This document shows positions 33,986-42,686 of a stretch of 64,000 bases of DNA, in pieces. Positions within the stretch are counted from its first letter, which is position 1. Every line of letters starts with the position of its first letter. A program made the translations under genes and the position numbers. This DNA is from an uncultured Mesonia sp. Lineage in GTDB: Bacteria > Bacteroidota > Bacteroidia > Flavobacteriales > Flavobacteriaceae. The DNA is taken from positions 124,001 through 188,000 of the forward strand of contig CANLVH010000007.1 of NCBI GenBank assembly GCA_947494545.1. Reading direction: 5' to 3'. The notes below the pieces were generated by a model. It saw only the letters and a program-made list of their open reading frames with translations, was not told where the DNA came from and did no database searches.

Positions 33986-35356
33986 TTAACCTACAATATT
34001 ATCTATATTATAACCTAGATATTCGCGTTCGGTTTCTGTAAACTCGATGCCGTTTTCTGCCAGTTCTTTTAAAATAGGATTGTAAACCTCTTTTAAAATA
34101 GGACGTAAAACACCGGGAGTTGTTATTTCTTTATTCAATATTTTAAGCGTTGCAATGGCAACAGGCAAACCAACGGTTTTTGCCATAGCAGTATAGGTTT
34201 GGTCTTCGCCTATATGTGCCATTGTAGAGTCTATTTGCTTTTTCTCACCATTAAGTTCGTAGCCAAATTTATGATACATCACAATCATATCTTTATCTTC
34301 TGGGGCTAGCGTCCATTTTTCTTCTAATATTTTTTGTAAAGCTTTTGCCGGCGTAGCATCTTTAATGCCTATTTTTTTCTCCGGATTAAAAATATCTAAT
34401 TCTTCTAGTTTGTCCCACATCAAATCGTCTTGATCTATCTTTAGGCTATGGCGCATTTTTAATTCTACAGAATCTGTAGGAGAATAGGGTAAGAAAGAGT
34501 TTACAAAGTCGCGATAGCTCATATTTTCAGAGTTTTGCATAGCATAGGTATCGTCTGTCATTCCTAATTGTACAAACATATTCCAAGCTTTACTAAAACC
34601 TACTCTTCTAAGCGTACCGCGATAAAGGGTTTTTATGTCTTCTAAACCGTAAACGCCTCTGTATTTTAGAGAATTTCGGTTAGCTAAGCCTTCAAACCTT
34701 CCGTAACCTTCAATTTCTAAAAACTCTGTTCTTCTAAATAAACGGTGATAAGGAATGTATTTATACTGCCCTTCTTGAATAAATTCTGCTGCGCCACCTT
34801 GTCCGGCTACCACAACATTTCTAGGGTTCCAAGTAAATTTATAATTCCATAAATTGGTATCGCTTTCGGGAGCTACCAAGCCACCGGTAAACGATTCAAA
34901 TAGCAACATTTTTCCGCCGGCGTCTCTAATTTTATCAATAACCTGCATTGCACTCATATGGTCTATGCCGGGATCTACACCAATTTCGTTCATAAAAACA
35001 AGACCTTTTTCTTTTACTTTATCATCTAAAGCTTGCATTTCATCGCTCACATAAGAAGCGGTAACCATATTTTTATTGAATTCTACGCAATCTTTTGCCA
35101 CCTGGATGTGAAAACGCGCCGGTAACATAGAAATAACTATATCTGTCTCTTTTACCGCTTTTTGGCGTTCTTCTTCCTTAAAGATATCTAATTCAATCGC
35201 TTTGGATCTCTCGTGGTTACCGGCAACTTTTTTGGCATTTTCTAAAGAAATGTCTCCAATAGTAAGTTGCAGATCTTCAGATTCGCTTTTTTCTTTTAGG
35301 TATTTAATGAGCGAAGAAGTAGATTTTCCTGCTCCTATTATTAAAATATTTCGCAT
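33986..35356 (-). CDS. Saccharopine dehydrogenase-like oxidoreductase
   Basis: This 456-residue protein has a Rossmann NAD(P) site at the N-terminus (NILIIGAGKSTSSLIKYL), the DIVISMLPARFH segment and NEIGVDPGIDHMSAMQVID. These mark the catalytic and C-terminal domains of saccharopine dehydrogenase proteins. The best known members act in lysine synthesis or degradation. In Bacteroidota such genes often stand alone, so saccharopine itself may not be the substrate. No lysine gene is nearby. The next gene upstream, a DUF423 protein, is divergent. Confidence 0.85.
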   Translation of the reverse strand: MRNILIIGAGKSTSSLIKYLKEKSESEDLQLTIGDISLENAKKVAGNHERSKAIELDIFKEEERQKAVKETDIVISMLPARFHIQVAKDCVEFNKNMVTASYVSDEMQALDDKVKEKGLVFMNEIGVDPGIDHMSAMQVIDKIRDAGGKMLLFESFTGGLVAPESDTNLWNYKFTWNPRNVVVAGQGGAAEFIQEGQYKYIPYHRLFRRTEFLEIEGYGRFEGLANRNSLKYRGVYGLEDIKTLYRGTLRRVGFSKAWNMFVQLGMTDDTYAMQNSENMSYRDFVNSFLPYSPTDSVELKMRHSLKIDQDDLMWDKLEELDIFNPEKKIGIKDATPAKALQKILEEKWTLAPEDKDMIVMYHKFGYELNGEKKQIDSTMAHIGEDQTYTAMAKTVGLPVAIATLKILNKEITTPGVLRPILKEVYNPILKELAENGIEFTETEREYLGYNIDNIVG

Positions 35357-35425
35357 ATTATTATTACTTGATTAAATTTGTTCCTTCAAAGTAATTAATA
35401 AATTATTGTATTTAAAAATTAAATC

Positions 35426-35815
35426 ATGCATCAAAAGTTATTGATTTTAGGAAGTATCTACGGAATGACAGCAGTAATACTTGGAGCTTTTGGCGCTCAT
35501 GGTTTAGAAAAAATACTGGATACCAGTTCTTTAGGAACGTTTGAAGTAGGAGTCCGCTACCAATTTTATCACGCTTTATTTGCATTGGTTTTGGGGGCAA
35601 CAAATTTTTTACAAAACAAAACTAAAAATAGCGTGTTTTACTTGCTTTTGGTAGGGCAGATTTTATTTTCGGGCTCTATTTATTTATTAGCTACAAATTC
35701 TCTTACCGTAATAGATTTTACGGTTATTGCATTTAGCACCCCAATTGGCGGCTTATTATTAATAATAAGTTGGTTGTTGGTGCTTATCGAGGCTATAAAA
35801 TATAAAAAAGGTTAA
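35426..35815 (+). CDS. DUF423 small membrane protein
   Basis: This 129-residue protein has four predicted helices. Typical DUF423 features are GMTAVILGAFGAHGLEKIL near the N-terminus, VRYQFYHALFAL in the second helix and STPIGGLLLIISWLLVLIEA near the end. The function of the family is not known. It is preceded by a short divergent region and followed 73 bases later by pckA, which has its own promoter element. Confidence 0.9.
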   Translation: MHQKLLILGSIYGMTAVILGAFGAHGLEKILDTSSLGTFEVGVRYQFYHALFALVLGATNFLQNKTKNSVFYLLLVGQILFSGSIYLLATNSLTVIDFTVIAFSTPIGGLLLIISWLLVLIEAIKYKKG

Positions 35816-35853
35816 ATATCACCTGTAAATCTTCAATTATCTGGTATTATTTA

Positions 35854-35861
35854 TATTTTTG
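35854..35861 (+). promoter_or_regulatory. Putative -7 promoter element for pckA
   Basis: TATTTTTG matches TAnnTTTG and lies 27 bases before the pckA start codon. Confidence 0.45.
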
Positions 35862-35888
35862 TTTATCAAACACAACAATTAAAATTTT

Positions 35889-37484
35889 ATGGTGTCTAAT
35901 AACCACACAACAAAAGAAATTTCGTTAAGTAAATACGGAATTGAAAACGCAACAATTCACTACCAATTATCTTCAGAAGAACTGCACCAAGAGACCTTAA
36001 AAAAAGGTATGGGGGTAGAAACAAAATCTGGCGCTTTAGCTGTTAACACAGGAGAGTTTACCGGAAGGTCGCCGCAAGATAGGTTTATAGTTAAAGACGC
36101 AATTACAAAAGATAAAATATGGTGGGGAAATATAAATATTCCGTTTGAAGCTGATAAATTTGATAAATTGTACGATAAGGTAATGACTTACCTGTCTGGG
36201 AAAGAAATTTACGCCAGAGATTCTTATGCTTGTGCAGATCCCGAATATCGTTTAAATATACGCGTTATAAACGAATACCCGTGGAGTAATATGTTTGCTC
36301 ATAATATGTTTTTACGCCCAACCGAAAAAGAATTAGAGAATTTTGAAGAAGATTGGTTGGTAGTTAATGCGCCGGGTTTTGAAGCAAATCCTGAAGAAGA
36401 TGGTACGCGGCAACATAACTTTGCTATTTTAAACTTCAGTAAAAAAATTGCTTTAATTGGTGGTACAGGATATACCGGCGAGATTAAAAAGGGTATTTTC
36501 TCTGCTCTTAATTTTATTTTACCGGTAGATAAAAATGTATTGCCAATGCACTGTTCTGCCAATATAGGAGAAGAAGGAGATACTTCTATTTTCTTCGGAT
36601 TGTCGGGTACGGGAAAAACTACACTTTCTGCAGATCCTAGTCGTAAGTTAATTGGTGATGATGAGCACGGCTGGACACCTAAAAATAAAGTATTTAATTT
36701 TGAAGGCGGTTGCTACGCTAAAGTAATTAATCTTTCCCAAGAAAATGAACCGGATATTTTTAATGCAATCAAACCCGGGGCAATTTTAGAAAACGTTATT
36801 TTAAACGAAAATAAAGAAGTAGATTTTGAAGATACTAGCATTACACAAAACACGCGTGTAAGTTATCCTATTTATCACATAAACAATATTCAGCAGCCAT
36901 CTATTGGCAGCAATGCAAAAAATATTTTCTTTTTAACAGCAGATGCTTTCGGCGTTTTGCCTCCTATAAGCAAATTAACTCCGGGCCAAGCGGCTTACCA
37001 TTTTATTAGCGGTTATACTGCAAAAGTTGCCGGAACAGAAGCGGGCGTAGATGAGCCCGTACCAAGTTTTTCCGCTTGTTTTGGAGCGCCATTTATGCCG
37101 TTGCACCCAACTAAATATGCAGAGATGCTTAGTGCGAAGATGAAAGAAAATGGCGTTAACGTTTGGTTGGTAAACACCGGTTGGACCGGCGGACCTTACG
37201 GCACCGGTTCGCGCATGAAGCTAAAGTATACCCGTGCTATGATTACTGCGGCTTTAGAGGGTAAATTAGAAAAAGTTTCTTATACCAAACACCCTATCTT
37301 TGGTTTAGAAATGCCGGAAGAATGTCCTAATGTTCCTTCAGAAGTTTTAAATCCTAAGAAAACTTGGAGCGATGCAGAAGCTTATGACAAGAAAGCAGAA
37401 GCTTTATCACATTTCTTTAAAGATAACTTTAAAAAGTTTGAAGAATATGCCAACGAAGAAATAATGGCCGGCAGCCCGGTTTAA
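35889..37484 (+). CDS. pckA: Phosphoenolpyruvate carboxykinase (ATP)
   Basis: This 531-residue enzyme converts oxaloacetate and ATP to phosphoenolpyruvate, CO2 and ADP, the entry step of gluconeogenesis. The P-loop FFGLSGTGKTTLSADP is at about 235-250, the kinase-2 motif GDDEHGW follows, and RSPQDRFIV and MHCSANIGEEGD supply substrate and metal residues. The R-rich NTGWTGGPYGTGSRM motif is also intact. The ATP-dependent class follows from length and motifs. A strong hairpin lies after the stop. Confidence 0.96.
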   Translation: MVSNNHTTKEISLSKYGIENATIHYQLSSEELHQETLKKGMGVETKSGALAVNTGEFTGRSPQDRFIVKDAITKDKIWWGNINIPFEADKFDKLYDKVMTYLSGKEIYARDSYACADPEYRLNIRVINEYPWSNMFAHNMFLRPTEKELENFEEDWLVVNAPGFEANPEEDGTRQHNFAILNFSKKIALIGGTGYTGEIKKGIFSALNFILPVDKNVLPMHCSANIGEEGDTSIFFGLSGTGKTTLSADPSRKLIGDDEHGWTPKNKVFNFEGGCYAKVINLSQENEPDIFNAIKPGAILENVILNENKEVDFEDTSITQNTRVSYPIYHINNIQQPSIGSNAKNIFFLTADAFGVLPPISKLTPGQAAYHFISGYTAKVAGTEAGVDEPVPSFSACFGAPFMPLHPTKYAEMLSAKMKENGVNVWLVNTGWTGGPYGTGSRMKLKYTRAMITAALEGKLEKVSYTKHPIFGLEMPEECPNVPSEVLNPKKTWSDAEAYDKKAEALSHFFKDNFKKFEEYANEEIMAGSPV

Positions 37485-37509
37485 AAAATTCTTGGTAATA
37501 CCATTTAAA

Positions 37510-37539
37510 AAAAGCCCAAACTTGTAAGTTTGGGCTTTT
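37510..37539. terminator. Bidirectional intrinsic terminator between pckA and hemD
   Basis: A 14-base inverted repeat (AAAAGCCCAAACTT and its complement) with a very small loop and A/T flanks lies between convergent genes. Confidence 0.8.
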
Positions 37540-37565
37540 GTATTATTTGCTGGTGTAGTGTAGTT

Positions 37566-38312
37566 TTATTTTTTATTGTTCTCTTTTATGTAGCGTTCTA
37601 ATGCCATTGTCATAGAAGGAGTTTCCGGGGTTGGTGCTTTAATATTTACCGTTAAACCGTGCGCTTTTGCGGCTTTTATGGTAGAATTACCAAAAACAGC
37701 TATACGCGTATCTTTTTGTTCAAAATCCGGAAAGTTTTCAAAAAGAGATTTAATACCACTTGGACTAAAGAATACCACAACGTCGTAAAACACTTCTTTT
37801 AAGTGCGAAAGATCACTTACTACGGTACGATAAAAGATACCACGAGTCCAATTAACTTTAAGCTTGTCTAACTGCTTCGGGATTGCTGGTTTAAGCATAT
37901 CTGAAGAAGGTAAAAGAAACTTCTCGTTCTTATACTTTTTTATAAGCGGAAGCAAGTCAGGGAAAGTACGTTTACCTACATATATTTTACGCTTTCTGTA
38001 TACCACATATTTTTGAAGATAATAGGCCACAGCTTCACTTTGGCAGAAGTATTTTAAGGTGTCGGGCACTTTAAATCGTAGCTCTTCGGCTATTCTAAAA
38101 AAATGGTCTACAGCATTTCGGCTGGTTAAAATAATGGCTGTAAACTGCGATAAATCAATTTTTTGTTGTCTAACTTCTTTAGAAGAAGCCCCTTCCACAT
38201 GAATAAACGGAATAAAATCAATTTTTACTTTTTGCTTTTGCTCCAGCTCAAAATAAGGTGAGTTTTCAACCTTTGGTTCCGGCTGTGAGATCAAAATTGT
38301 TTTCACTTTCAT
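37566..38312 (-). CDS. hemD: Uroporphyrinogen-III synthase family protein
   Basis: This 248-residue protein matches the two-domain HemD fold: ILISQPEPKVENSPYFEL at the start, the SRNAVDHFF segment, and VVVFFSPSGIKSLFENF with FGNSTIKAAKAHGLTVNIKAPTPETPSM near the end. HemD closes hydroxymethylbilane to uroporphyrinogen III in haem synthesis. Sequence conservation in this family is low, so the call rests on these segments and on the adjacent DUF4271 gene, a usual neighbour in Bacteroidota. Confidence 0.87.
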   Translation of the reverse strand: MKVKTILISQPEPKVENSPYFELEQKQKVKIDFIPFIHVEGASSKEVRQQKIDLSQFTAIILTSRNAVDHFFRIAEELRFKVPDTLKYFCQSEAVAYYLQKYVVYRKRKIYVGKRTFPDLLPLIKKYKNEKFLLPSSDMLKPAIPKQLDKLKVNWTRGIFYRTVVSDLSHLKEVFYDVVVFFSPSGIKSLFENFPDFEQKDTRIAVFGNSTIKAAKAHGLTVNIKAPTPETPSMTMALERYIKENNKK

Positions 38313-38335
38313 AGGCGGTATTTTTAGGGTATTGT

Positions 38336-38998
38336 TTAGCTCGCAAGCGTAAATACTTTATACAAAATGAAATACGGTGCGATTTCAAGGGTGCAAAGGT
38401 ACAAAATAAAATAAAACCAATGCCCTAAAACTATATTTTGATTTTTTTTATAATACGAAAGCAAGGCAAAAAAGTTAAATATTAGAAAAGCTGCTATCGC
38501 TGTTATAATTCCTATTTTGTTTGGTTGCCATCCGTAAAAAAACAATAAGATAACAGGTAAAAAAACCAAAGCTAGAAGATTTTTAAAAGTTAATTTATAA
38601 AATAAATAGTTATCAAATACTTTTTCTATACTAAATAGGTTAGCAATTATTTTTTCTAAAAGATATTTGCCGCCAATTACAATGTTGTAAATAACAAAAA
38701 TTTGTAAATAAAGCGTAAAACCATCTTGTTGTGCCGGCAAATTAAAAACACGCCAAGCTATATAAATACCTAAACTTAAAATAGCTGCTTTTAATAAATA
38801 AAGATAAAAGCTAAAAAAGTTAAGAACTTTTAGAGATTTTTTATGTGTGGTAAAATATTTGTTGGAGAAAGCTATTCTAGAAAAATCATAAAAACGTTCT
38901 GGGTAGCTGGTTTTTATCAAAACCAATCCGCAAAGTATAAATAATAGTAAAAGGGTAACCCAGTCTAAAGAAGTTATATTTCTTTCTATGGCTTCCAT
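38336..38998 (-). CDS. DUF4271 membrane protein
   Basis: This 220-residue protein has about six helices and the DUF4271 segments RNITSLDWVTLLLLFILCGLVLIK and SYPERFYDFSRIAFSNKYF. It lies 23 bases upstream of hemD on the same strand. Function unknown; the link with hemD suggests co-expression but not a specific role. A TAACTTTG promoter element lies 15 bases before its start. Confidence 0.85.
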   Translation of the reverse strand: MEAIERNITSLDWVTLLLLFILCGLVLIKTSYPERFYDFSRIAFSNKYFTTHKKSLKVLNFFSFYLYLLKAAILSLGIYIAWRVFNLPAQQDGFTLYLQIFVIYNIVIGGKYLLEKIIANLFSIEKVFDNYLFYKLTFKNLLALVFLPVILLFFYGWQPNKIGIITAIAAFLIFNFFALLSYYKKNQNIVLGHWFYFILYLCTLEIAPYFILYKVFTLAS

Positions 38999-39012
38999 TA
39001 TTTAATTTTCCG

Positions 39013-39020
39013 CAAAGTTA
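39013..39020 (-). promoter_or_regulatory. Putative -7 promoter element for the DUF4271-hemD pair
   Basis: The minus strand reads TAACTTTG, an exact TAnnTTTG match; it overlaps a CTTTGCGGAA decamer (39008-39017). Confidence 0.4.
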
Positions 39021-39067
39021 AAAATTAAATAGGTGCAATTCTTAGAAAAATACACCTTAAAAATATA

Positions 39068-39075
39068 TACATTTG
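39068..39075 (+). promoter_or_regulatory. Putative -7 promoter element for the GT2-dihydroorotase run
   Basis: TACATTTG matches TAnnTTTG and ends 13 bases before the start codon of the glycosyltransferase gene, giving a very short leader. Confidence 0.45.
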
Positions 39076-39088
39076 CGAAAAAGAAAAA

Positions 39089-39817
39089 ATGGTGGCGCGC
39101 TTAGTCATAATTCCAACTTTTAACGAAATTGAAACGATAGAACGTATTGTACGTAATATCTTTGCGCAGCCACATCATTTTGATATTTTGGTGGTAGACG
39201 ATAATTCGCCAGATAAAACTGCCGAAAAAGTTCGGGAATTACAGCAAGAATTCCCCGAGCAGCTTTTTTTGGAAGTTCGTAAAAATAAATCGGGATTAGG
39301 AACCGCTTATATTCACGGTTTTAAATGGGCGTTGCAACGAGATTACGAATATATCTTTGAGATGGATGCAGATTATTCGCACAATCCAAACGATTTAATT
39401 CGGCTCTACAAAGCCTGTAAAAAACATGACGCACAAATGAGTATAGGCTCGCGTTATGTTACCGGTGTTAACGTAATAAACTGGCCTATGAAACGGGTTT
39501 TGCTATCGTGGTTAGCTTCAAAATATGTAAAAACCATTACTAGAATGCAAATAGAAGACACCACAGCCGGTTTTGTTTGTTACCATCGTAAAGTTTTAGA
39601 AAAAATAAATTTAGATAGTATACAGTTTGTAGGTTATGCTTTTCAAATAGAAATGAAATTTAAAGCCTATTTACTGAATTTTAAAATAGTGGAAGTACCG
39701 GTAATATTTACAGATCGTACCAAGGGTAAATCTAAGATGAATAGCAATATTATTTCTGAAGCTGTTTTTGGGGTTATAAAAATGAAGATAAAAAGTTTAC
39801 TGGGTAAAGAAGTTTAA
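39089..39817 (+). CDS. Polyprenol-phosphate mannosyltransferase-like GT2 enzyme
   Basis: This 242-residue family 2 glycosyltransferase has the GT-A nucleotide-sugar site LVVDDNSPDKTAEKV-like (ILVVDDNSPDKTA), the metal site FEMDADYSHNPNDL and RYVTGVNVINWP, all typical of DPM1-type enzymes that transfer mannose or another sugar from a nucleotide donor to a polyprenyl phosphate. No C-terminal membrane domain is present. It is the first gene of a close run with dihydroorotase (3-base gap) and a DUF4296 lipoprotein, a linkage seen in other Flavobacteriaceae. Confidence 0.88.
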   Translation: MVARLVIIPTFNEIETIERIVRNIFAQPHHFDILVVDDNSPDKTAEKVRELQQEFPEQLFLEVRKNKSGLGTAYIHGFKWALQRDYEYIFEMDADYSHNPNDLIRLYKACKKHDAQMSIGSRYVTGVNVINWPMKRVLLSWLASKYVKTITRMQIEDTTAGFVCYHRKVLEKINLDSIQFVGYAFQIEMKFKAYLLNFKIVEVPVIFTDRTKGKSKMNSNIISEAVFGVIKMKIKSLLGKEV

Positions 39818-39820
39818 AAA

Positions 39821-41164
39821 ATGGAGAAGAAAATACTAATTAAAAACGCCAATATCGTTAACGAAGGTAAAGTTTTTGAAGGCGATGTTTATATAGAAGG
39901 CGACAATATTGTAGAGGTTGCCAGCAGTATTAGCGCAAAATCGCAAGATGTACAAGTTATAGATGCAGAAGGACAATACTTACTGCCCGGCGCCATAGAC
40001 GATCAAGTTCATTTTAGAGAACCCGGTCTTACCCATAAAGAAGACATAGCATCTGGCTCAAGAGCTGCTATTGCGGGCGGAATTACTTCTTTTATCGAAA
40101 TGCCCAACACCAATCCGCAAACCACAACTATAGAAAAACTAGAAAGTAAGTTTGCCTTAGCGGAAAAAAACGCTTATGCTAATTATTCGTTTATGTTTGG
40201 CGGCACCAACGATAATCTAGAAGAGATAAGAAAAATAAACCCTAAAACCACCGCAGCTTTAAAACTGTTTTTAGGTTCTTCTACCGGTAATATGTTGGTA
40301 GATAACGAAAAGGTTTTGGAAGAAATCTTTAAAAATTCTCCTGTTTTAATTGCCACCCATTGCGAAGACGAAGACACCATTCAAAAAAACTTGGCAAAAC
40401 AAAAAGAAAAATATGGCGATGACATTCCTATAGAAAATCACCCTAAAATAAGAAGCGAAGAAGCTTGCTACTTATCTTCTTCTAAAGCCGTGAGTTTGGC
40501 CAAAAAAACCGGCGCGCGTTTACATGTTTTTCACTTATCTACGGCTAAAGAGCTGAAATTGTTCAGTAATAAAAAACCTTTAAAAGATAAAAAAATAACA
40601 GCAGAGGTTTGTATTCATCATCTTTGGTTTAACGATAGTCAATATGCAGAAAAAGGCACGTTTATAAAATGGAACCCCGCCGTAAAAACAGCAAAAGACC
40701 AAGAAGCTTTATTAAAAGCGTTAAAAGATGATAAAATAGATGTGGTTGCTACAGACCACGCGCCGCATACCAAAAAAGAAAAAGAAAATGTTTATACCAA
40801 AGCGCCAAGCGGCGGACCTTTGGTGCAACATGCTTTGCCGGCAATGTTAGAATTTTACCATAACGGTAAATTATCTTTAGAGAAAATAGTAGAAAAAATG
40901 TGCCACAATCCGGCTATTTTATTTCAAATAGAAAAGCGTGGTTTTATAAAAGCCGGGTATAAAGCAGATTTGGTTTTGGTAGATTTAAACGCCCCGTGGA
41001 CGGTAAAAAAAGATAATATTCTTTACAAATGCGGTTGGTCTCCATTTGAGAAAACCACCTTTAAATCTAGAATAACCCATACGTTTGTAAACGGGCGCTT
41101 GGTTTATAAAAACTTTAAAGTTTTGGAAGTAAAGAATGCCCAACGCTTAACTTTTGAACGATGA
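39821..41164 (+). CDS. pyrC: Dihydroorotase
   Basis: This 447-residue amidohydrolase closes carbamoyl aspartate to dihydroorotate in pyrimidine synthesis. The metal-site loop reads DDQVHFREPGLTH (60-72), so Q62 stands where most dihydroorotases have the first histidine of HxH, while H64 is kept. IATHCEDE, LHVFHLSTAKE and the catalytic TDHAPHTKKE (D312) are present. The FREPG substrate loop and N-rich PNTNPQT motif support dihydroorotase rather than hydantoinase. The stop overlaps the next start by four bases. Confidence 0.88.
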   Translation: MEKKILIKNANIVNEGKVFEGDVYIEGDNIVEVASSISAKSQDVQVIDAEGQYLLPGAIDDQVHFREPGLTHKEDIASGSRAAIAGGITSFIEMPNTNPQTTTIEKLESKFALAEKNAYANYSFMFGGTNDNLEEIRKINPKTTAALKLFLGSSTGNMLVDNEKVLEEIFKNSPVLIATHCEDEDTIQKNLAKQKEKYGDDIPIENHPKIRSEEACYLSSSKAVSLAKKTGARLHVFHLSTAKELKLFSNKKPLKDKKITAEVCIHHLWFNDSQYAEKGTFIKWNPAVKTAKDQEALLKALKDDKIDVVATDHAPHTKKEKENVYTKAPSGGPLVQHALPAMLEFYHNGKLSLEKIVEKMCHNPAILFQIEKRGFIKAGYKADLVLVDLNAPWTVKKDNILYKCGWSPFEKTTFKSRITHTFVNGRLVYKNFKVLEVKNAQRLTFER

Positions 41165-41589
41165 GAAAAATAGTTTTTGCAGCTTTATTGTTATGTATAT
41201 TTGCAGCTTGCCAGAGCGTAGAAAAAACGGAAAAACCGGAAAATTTGATTCCGGAAGATAAGATGATAGAAGTTTTGGTAGATTTAGCCAAACTAGACGC
41301 GAGCCAAAGCTATAACGAAACGGCTTTTAGTAAACGTAATGTAAAAATTAAAAAGCTCATTTTTGCAAAGTACTCTATAGATAGCTTACAATTTGCTAAA
41401 AGCAGTAATTACTATGCAGAAGATTTTAATGTAAACCAACGGCTGTACGATAGTGTTAGAGTGCGTTTAGAGAGAGACAAAGCACGAGTAGACGCGTTGA
41501 TTAAAAAAGAAGACAGCCTGAAAAACGCAAAAAAGCAAGAAGCGATAAAAAATTCTGCAAAACTTTCTAAAAAAATAAATCAAAAATAA
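41161..41589 (+). CDS. DUF4296 lipoprotein
   Basis: This 142-residue protein has a lipoprotein signal (MRKIVFAALLLCIFAAC). A helical domain follows with LIPEDKMIEVLVDLAKLDASQSY and the YSIDSLQFAKSSNYYAED segment, matching DUF4296, and then a basic coiled-coil tail. It is coupled to dihydroorotase by a four-base overlap. Function unknown. It ends one base before the stop of the convergent epimerase gene, leaving no room for a separate terminator. Confidence 0.85.
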   Translation: MRKIVFAALLLCIFAACQSVEKTEKPENLIPEDKMIEVLVDLAKLDASQSYNETAFSKRNVKIKKLIFAKYSIDSLQFAKSSNYYAEDFNVNQRLYDSVRVRLERDKARVDALIKKEDSLKNAKKQEAIKNSAKLSKKINQK

Positions 41590-42603
41590 TTAGTTAGAAC
41601 TTTTTCTATAAGCTTTAGCAGTTGCTTCTATGCTTTTTGAAATGGGCGTAAACTCAAGCTTTATAGCATTTTTTATTTTTTGATTATCAAAAAAAGATTG
41701 GTTGCTAAAACCTTTAATAGATTGGTAAGTTATTTCTTGTTTGGTATTAAAGAGACTATTGCCAATACTTTGTGTAAGCCAAGCTATAAAAACCATCCAA
41801 GGTTTTAATGCTTTTTTGGGCTTGGGTTTATTTAAATTTTCGGCTACTTGGTCTAATACCTGTTTAAAGCTTAAATTTTCTCCTACCAGAATATAGCTTT
41901 CGTTTTTTATAGTAGAATTGGTAAGTTGTATCATAGCTTTTACCACATCTTCTACGGCTACAAAGCCTGTGGTTAGCGGTAAATAATACGATAAACCTTT
42001 GTTTATACGTTCAAATAAACGTCCGCTGCCGCTTTGCCAAAAACCGTTGCCAATTATTAAACCTGGGTTTACAATTATTACAGGCAAACCTTCTTGCGAT
42101 GCCCGCCAAACTTCCATCTCGGCGCCGTATTTGCTAATAGAATAATTGCTATGCGGTTTTTCGTTGTTTCGTGGCGATTCTTCGGTTATTTTTTTCTTGC
42201 CAATTTCTTCGCCCAAAGCAGATATAGAACTTACGTGACAAAATTTCTTTACGGAATTTGCCAAAGCAATATTTACCATATTGGCCGTACCTTCAATATT
42301 TATTTTCCGAAGTTTTTTATAGTCGCGTACATCGTATGAGATAAAGCCGGCGCAGTGATAAACAATTTTAATGTCTTTAAAAGCATCTTGCAGAGCCGGT
42401 ATATTTGTTATGTCTGTTTCTACCCATTCAATTTTAGTGTAGTCGGGACGTTTTTCTTCCGTAAAGTAAGTAGCAATAATCTTTTTACTTTCTGCTATTT
42501 TGGTTTTGTTACGGTATAAAGCCCGTATTTTTACATCTTCCTGCAATAAATGCCCAAGTAGGTGCGCGCCTACCAATCCTGTTGCTCCGGTAACTAAAAT
42601 CAT
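41590..42603 (-). CDS. NAD-dependent epimerase/dehydratase family protein (extended SDR)
   Basis: This 337-residue protein has the Rossmann motif TGATGLVGAHLLGHL at the N-terminus, the VYHCAGFISY segment, a catalytic serine region CHVSSISALGE and the YSISKYGAE (YxxxK) motif. It resembles the group that includes dihydroflavonol reductase-like and nucleotide-sugar epimerase-like enzymes. The substrate cannot be told from context. Two CTTTACGGAA decamers lie inside the gene. Confidence 0.87.
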   Translation of the reverse strand: MILVTGATGLVGAHLLGHLLQEDVKIRALYRNKTKIAESKKIIATYFTEEKRPDYTKIEWVETDITNIPALQDAFKDIKIVYHCAGFISYDVRDYKKLRKINIEGTANMVNIALANSVKKFCHVSSISALGEEIGKKKITEESPRNNEKPHSNYSISKYGAEMEVWRASQEGLPVIIVNPGLIIGNGFWQSGSGRLFERINKGLSYYLPLTTGFVAVEDVVKAMIQLTNSTIKNESYILVGENLSFKQVLDQVAENLNKPKPKKALKPWMVFIAWLTQSIGNSLFNTKQEITYQSIKGFSNQSFFDNQKIKNAIKLEFTPISKSIEATAKAYRKSSN

Positions 42604-42649
42604 TTGGTAAATATAAGGATTTCTGTATCGAAAAAAATCAGGTTTCTAG

Positions 42650-42657
42650 TATCTTTG
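42650..42657 (+). promoter_or_regulatory. Putative -7 promoter element for tyrS
   Basis: TATCTTTG matches TAnnTTTG exactly and ends 29 bases before the tyrS start codon. Confidence 0.5.
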
Positions 42658-42686
42658 CTGTTCGTTAAAAAATAAAAGCAAGAAAA

